A stretch of DNA of 64,000 bases from JAJAZB01 sp965249815 (GTDB taxonomy: Bacteria > Bacteroidota > Bacteroidia > Cytophagales > Spirosomataceae). The notes under the pieces are model-generated. The model had not been told where the DNA came from. It saw only the letters and a program-made list of their open reading frames with translations, and did not search any database. The stretch's first letter is position 1. Each line of letters starts with the position of its first letter. Location: positions 1,984,001-2,048,000 of the forward strand of contig CBDFMV010000003.1 of assembly GCA_965249815.1 (NCBI GenBank), in the 5' to 3' direction. Shown here piece by piece: positions 60,723 to 64,000 of the stretch. The translations under genes and the position numbers were made by a program.

Positions 60723-61739
60723 ATGATTCACACGTCTTCCCAGCAGGATGCCACCAAATTCCGCAGCTACACGCACCGGCTGCACAATCCGTCGAGTCGG
60801 CGGAAGTCGGTGCTGATTGTGACCAGTTACGACTATTTCCTGCACAAAGGCGACTTCCGGCGGCTACTGCGGCAATACAGCGACATCATTCTGATTCCCC
60901 GGGCCGTCAACGACAACGACCTACTCAACGACGCGGTGCGCCCCCTGTTGCGCAAACACAACCGGATCCACCTTGTGACCAACCCCATCTACGACCAGCA
61001 GCACCATGTGGTGTACGAACTGGTGGTGCGGTTCAGCAAGTCCATCCGGGTGAGCACGGTGTATGATTTCTGCGAACAGCAACTCCACAAACTGTACATT
61101 CCCGAAGCACCCGACGAGCAGGGCATCGCCCCGGAGTTGCTGCACGCCTTCAGCCCGGCGACGCTTTCCTTCAAACGCCTGCTCGACCTGCTGGTGGCCG
61201 GCTCATTGCTGCTGGTAAGCTGGCCACTCTGGCTGTTGAGTGCCTGGCGGATTCGGGTGGAGTCGCCCGGCCCCGTTTTTTACCGCCAGCCGCGCCTGGG
61301 GCGCAACGAAAGCGAATTCGACTGCCTGAAATTCCGCTCCATGCGCCTCGACGCCGAGGCCAACGGGGCCGCTTTTTCGAGCCGTAACGACAAACGGGTC
61401 TTCGGCTACGGTGCCCTGATGCGCGCCACCCGCATGGACGAACTACCCCAGTTGATCAACGTGCTTCAGGGGGAACTTTCGCTCATCGGTCCCCGGCCGG
61501 AACGGCGCGTGTTCATCGAAACGTTCGTCGAGTACGTACCCCACTACGCCGACCGCCACGCCGTGAAGCCCGGCATCACCGGCTACGCCCAGATTCGCTA
61601 CCCCTACGGGGCCGGTATCCGCGACGCCCGCCACAAACTCATGTACGACCTGTACTACGTCAAAAACTGGAGCGTGTCCCTCGAACTCCGCATCCTGATC
61701 GAGACCATCATCACGGTGGCGACGAAGAAAGGGTGGTGA
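60723..61739 (+). CDS. Initiating sugar transferase (polyprenyl-phosphate glycosylphosphotransferase)
   Basis: Transfers the first sugar phosphate to undecaprenyl phosphate. The N-terminal 140 residues are a cytoplasmic-looking domain unlike the PglC minimum; then a membrane helix (LDLLVAGSLLLVSWPLWLLS) and the catalytic domain: GPVFYRQPRLGRNESEFDCL, KFRSM, RATRMDELPQLINVLQGELS, LIGPRPERRVFIE and KPGITGYAQIRYPYGA. Length 338 is between PglC and WbaP. ATG 60723 is preferred to TTG 60702. It belongs functionally with the two-armed polysaccharide locus just upstream. Confidence 0.9.
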   Translation: MIHTSSQQDATKFRSYTHRLHNPSSRRKSVLIVTSYDYFLHKGDFRRLLRQYSDIILIPRAVNDNDLLNDAVRPLLRKHNRIHLVTNPIYDQQHHVVYELVVRFSKSIRVSTVYDFCEQQLHKLYIPEAPDEQGIAPELLHAFSPATLSFKRLLDLLVAGSLLLVSWPLWLLSAWRIRVESPGPVFYRQPRLGRNESEFDCLKFRSMRLDAEANGAAFSSRNDKRVFGYGALMRATRMDELPQLINVLQGELSLIGPRPERRVFIETFVEYVPHYADRHAVKPGITGYAQIRYPYGAGIRDARHKLMYDLYYVKNWSVSLELRILIETIITVATKKGW

Positions 61740-61741
61740 CG

Positions 61742-61819
61742 AAAAGTGAAGAGTGTGAAGTGAAAAGTGTAAAGTTCAGCCCGCAACTTTACACTTTTCA
61801 CTTCACACTCTTCACTTTT
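61742..61819. repeat. Inverted repeat 13 (AAAAGTG heptamers, perfect 35-bp arms)
   Basis: Arms 61742-61776 and 61785-61819 are perfectly complementary with an 8-nt loop. Each arm is exactly five 7-nt units (AAAAGTG, AAGAGTG, TGAAGTG and variants). It starts 2 nt after the sugar transferase stop and reaches the anmK start codon. Confidence 0.95.
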
Positions 61820-63017
61820 GAACGCTTCACTCGCCCGGCTTCTGGCCATTGCCCAGAAAGAAACCCGCACCATCATCGGCCTCATGTCGGGCACCTCGCT
61901 CGATGGCCTCGACGTAGCCCTGTGCCGCATTTCGGGCTGCGGCGGCAGCACCCGCGTGGACCTGACCCACTTTGACACGGTGCCGTACACGCCCGAAATC
62001 AAAGCCCGAATTCGGCAGGTTTTTGCCAAAGAAACCGTTGATTTTCAGTTCCTGACCCTGCTCAACGCCTGGCTTGGGCGGTTGCATGGCGAAATGGTGC
62101 TCGACTGCCTGCGCCGCTGGAATGTGCCCGCCGCCGTCGTCGACGTGGTGGCCAGCCACGGGCAAACCGTCTTTCACGCGCCGAAAATCCTGCACGGCCT
62201 TGCCGATTTCCCGAATGCCACATTGCAAATCGGCGACGGCGACCACGTGGCCGTCACGACGGGCATCATTACCCTGAGCGATTTCCGGCAGAAACACGTC
62301 GCCGCTGGAGGCGAAGGCGCGCCGCTGGCTGTGTACGGCGATTATTTTTTATTCTCGAAACCGGGCGAAAACCGCCTGCTGCTCAACCTGGGGGGCATCG
62401 CCAACTTCACCTACCTGCCCGACACCCTCGACGCCTCGGCGGTGTTCACCACCGACACCGGGCCGGGCAACACGCTGCTCGACGCCTTCGTCCGGCAATT
62501 TTTCCCCGAAAAAAGTTTTGACGAAAACGGCGAACTGGCCCGGCGCGGCGCGGTGAACGAGGCGCTGCTCCGGATGCTGAAAAGCGAGCCGTTTTTTGAA
62601 AAACCGTTTCCGAAAACCACCGGGCCGGAACTCTTCAGCCCGGCGTTCGTACACCGCGCCCAGGCCACCACCGGCACCGAGGCCCTCGGCCCCGAGGATC
62701 TGCTCGCCACACTGACCCGGTTCAGCGCCGAAACCGCGACTGAAGCCATGCACCGCGTGATGCAGGAGGGCGCGACGTACCACGCCTACCTCAGCGGCGG
62801 CGGGGCGCACAACCCGGTGCTGACCAGCGCGCTACGCGAGTTGCTGCCCGGCGTTTCGTTCGGAAAAACCGACGACCTCGGCATCGCGGGCGACGCCAAG
62901 GAAGCCGTGCTCTTCGCCGTGCTGGCCAACGAAACGCTCGCGGGGGGCCTTACGGATTTCGGTAACCGCGAGGGAGTGCCGAGCGTGACGATGGGAAAAA
63001 TCTCGTTTCCGGGATGA
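61818..63017 (+). CDS. anmK: Anhydro-N-acetylmuramic acid kinase
   Basis: Phosphorylates 1,6-anhydroMurNAc during cell-wall recycling. The ATP-site motif GLMSGTSLDGLD (residues 21-32) opens the hexokinase/actin-like fold; then VASHGQTVFHAP, LQIGDGDHVAV, NLGGIANFTYLP, FTTDTGPGNTLLDAFV and YLSGGGAHNPVL. The 399 residues are complete. No ATG or GTG lies between the in-frame stop at 61770 and the motif, so the start is most likely TTG 61818, whose first two bases are the end of the hairpin arm. Confidence 0.93.
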   Translation: MNASLARLLAIAQKETRTIIGLMSGTSLDGLDVALCRISGCGGSTRVDLTHFDTVPYTPEIKARIRQVFAKETVDFQFLTLLNAWLGRLHGEMVLDCLRRWNVPAAVVDVVASHGQTVFHAPKILHGLADFPNATLQIGDGDHVAVTTGIITLSDFRQKHVAAGGEGAPLAVYGDYFLFSKPGENRLLLNLGGIANFTYLPDTLDASAVFTTDTGPGNTLLDAFVRQFFPEKSFDENGELARRGAVNEALLRMLKSEPFFEKPFPKTTGPELFSPAFVHRAQATTGTEALGPEDLLATLTRFSAETATEAMHRVMQEGATYHAYLSGGGAHNPVLTSALRELLPGVSFGKTDDLGIAGDAKEAVLFAVLANETLAGGLTDFGNREGVPSVTMGKISFPG

Positions 63018-63139
63018 GAAAGCAGGAACCCGCTTAAATTCGTGTGTCCATTTTCTGTGTTATGAAATTGTTAAATCCAGGCCACCAATCCTTAACCAAC
63101 CCGTAATTTTGGGTTAATACCGGCGTAACAGTGCCGGGG

Positions 63140-63147
63140 TAGTTTTG
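63140..63147 (+). promoter_or_regulatory. Putative -7 box of the TonB receptor gene
   Basis: TAGTTTTG matches TAnnTTTG and lies 36 nt before the ATG. A second match, TAATTTTG, is at 63104-63111. Confidence 0.4.
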
Positions 63148-63183
63148 CGGCGTCATTTCACCAGATGAGTGACGCACACCAAT

Positions 63184-64000
63184 ATGAACCGCAAAACTTT
63201 ATTAACCCTTTCGCTTTCAGCGCTCTCGGCGCTGAGCACATTCGCCCAGACGGGCACCCTCCGGGGAACCATCAAGGACCTTAAATCGAAAGAAGCCATC
63301 ATCGGCGCCACCGTGCGGGTGGACGGTACCCAACTCGGGGCCAGCACCGATGTGGAAGGTAACTTCACGGTAGGCAATGTGCCCGCCGGGACGCACGTGG
63401 TTATCGTCTCGTACATTTCGTATCAAACGAAAACAATTCGTGGGGTACGCATTGAGTCGGGCAACACCACCCAGATTGAAACCGAACTGGCCGAAGAAGG
63501 CAAGGCGCTCCAGGAGGTGATTGTGACCGGCAGCCGGGCCACCAACACCGAGGTGGCCGTTATCACCGAAATCAAGCAGTTGAAGCCCATCGCGGTGGGC
63601 ATCTCGGCAGCGCAGATTCAGAAATCGCAGGACCGCGACGCCGCCGCCGCCATCCGCCGGGTGCCGGGCGTGAGCATCGTCGACAACCGCTTCGTACTCG
63701 TGCGCGGGCTGGGGTCGCGCTACAACTCGGTGCTCATCAACGACCTCATCACGCCTTCGACCGAAGTAGATACCCGCTCGTTTTCGTTCGACCTGGTGCC
63801 CAGCAACATCCTGGATCGGATAATCATCTACAAATCAGGATCGGCCGAATTACCCGGCGATTTTGCGGGTGGCGTCATCAAGATTTATACCAAGAAGCGC
63901 CCCCCCCGTAACTTCACCGACGTAGGCCTCACGATGGGCTACCGCCCCAACACGACGGGCCAGAGCGTACAAACCCAGACCCGAAGCGGTGCCAACTGGC
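63184..64000 (+). CDS. TonB-dependent receptor with carboxypeptidase-regulatory-like N-terminal domain (5' part)
   Basis: Outer-membrane active transporter, open to the right edge (272 codons visible). Signal peptide MNRKTLLTLSLSALSALSTF, then a CarboxypepD_reg-like domain (TGTLRGTIKDLKSKEAIIGA, VEGNFTVGNVPAGTHVVIVS), a TonB-box-like stretch (ALQEVIVTGSRA) and the plug domain (AAAIRRVPGVSIVDNRFVLV, RGLGSRYNSVLINDLI, GDFAGGVIKIYTKK). The barrel is outside the window. Substrate unknown; no SusD partner is in view. Confidence 0.93.
   Translation, partial: MNRKTLLTLSLSALSALSTFAQTGTLRGTIKDLKSKEAIIGATVRVDGTQLGASTDVEGNFTVGNVPAGTHVVIVSYISYQTKTIRGVRIESGNTTQIETELAEEGKALQEVIVTGSRATNTEVAVITEIKQLKPIAVGISAAQIQKSQDRDAAAAIRRVPGVSIVDNRFVLVRGLGSRYNSVLINDLITPSTEVDTRSFSFDLVPSNILDRIIIYKSGSAELPGDFAGGVIKIYTKKRPPRNFTDVGLTMGYRPNTTGQSVQTQTRSGANW

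Overview
The window is a chromosomal segment of a GC-rich member of the Bacteroidota, most likely order Cytophagales near Spirosomaceae. The evidence is a GldH gliding lipoprotein, a BatD-like protein, a type IX secretion sorting domain, DUF4293, a carboxypeptidase-regulatory-like TonB receptor, few Shine-Dalgarno sequences and promoter boxes of the TAnnTTTG type. I could not compare it with any database, so the placement is an inference from gene content.

Layout. 1-13.7 kb holds housekeeping and small genes: hemB (cut by the left edge), pyrC, batD-like, aroC, a toxin-antitoxin pair with a broken toxin, uup, a DedA protein, a sugar isomerase-like gene with a beta-propeller partner, and an overlapping MGMT/AlkA alkylation-repair pair. 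13.2-24.8 kb is a minus-strand complex I operon, nuoA-B-C-D-E-F-G-H-I-J, with two DUF29 genes, a Uma2-like gene and a phytanoyl-CoA dioxygenase-like gene between its subunits and a gamma-carbonic-anhydrase-like gene after nuoJ. nuoK-N are not here. 24.8-44.3 kb is mixed: a ceramidase-like enzyme, secreted hypotheticals, a VOC gene with an in-frame stop, a PIG-L deacetylase, an ATP-grasp protein, an alpha/beta hydrolase, a YHS protein, recQ, a DUF6932-type two-gene module, purD, ricT, gldH, a T9SS-exported esterase and typA.

44.4-61.7 kb is an exopolysaccharide/capsule locus. The plus-strand arm encodes a flippase, methyltransferase, SLBB export protein, Wzz-like protein, UDP-sugar dehydrogenase, two glycosyltransferases and a polymerase. 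The facing minus-strand arm encodes an FkbM methyltransferase, a glycosyltransferase 2 gene with three frameshifts, a heptose-7-phosphate kinase, a nucleotidyltransferase/HAD-phosphatase fusion and an epimerase. The initiating sugar transferase follows a gene-free stretch of about 570 nt. anmK and the 5' part of a TonB-dependent receptor end the window.

The most unusual signal is a set of thirteen intergenic inverted repeats. Their sequences fall into several families, but most share one design: arms built from tandem 7-nt units (a few 8-nt or irregular), facing each other around a short loop, always between genes on the same strand. One is a loopless 42-bp palindrome, one has perfect 35-bp arms of five heptamers, one supplies the last codons and stop of purD, and one overlaps the only plausible start of anmK. 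In the nuo operon every junction except nuoA/nuoB carries such a hairpin or an inserted gene. They resemble in style the heptanucleotide STRR repeats known from cyanobacteria, but I know of no description of them in this group.
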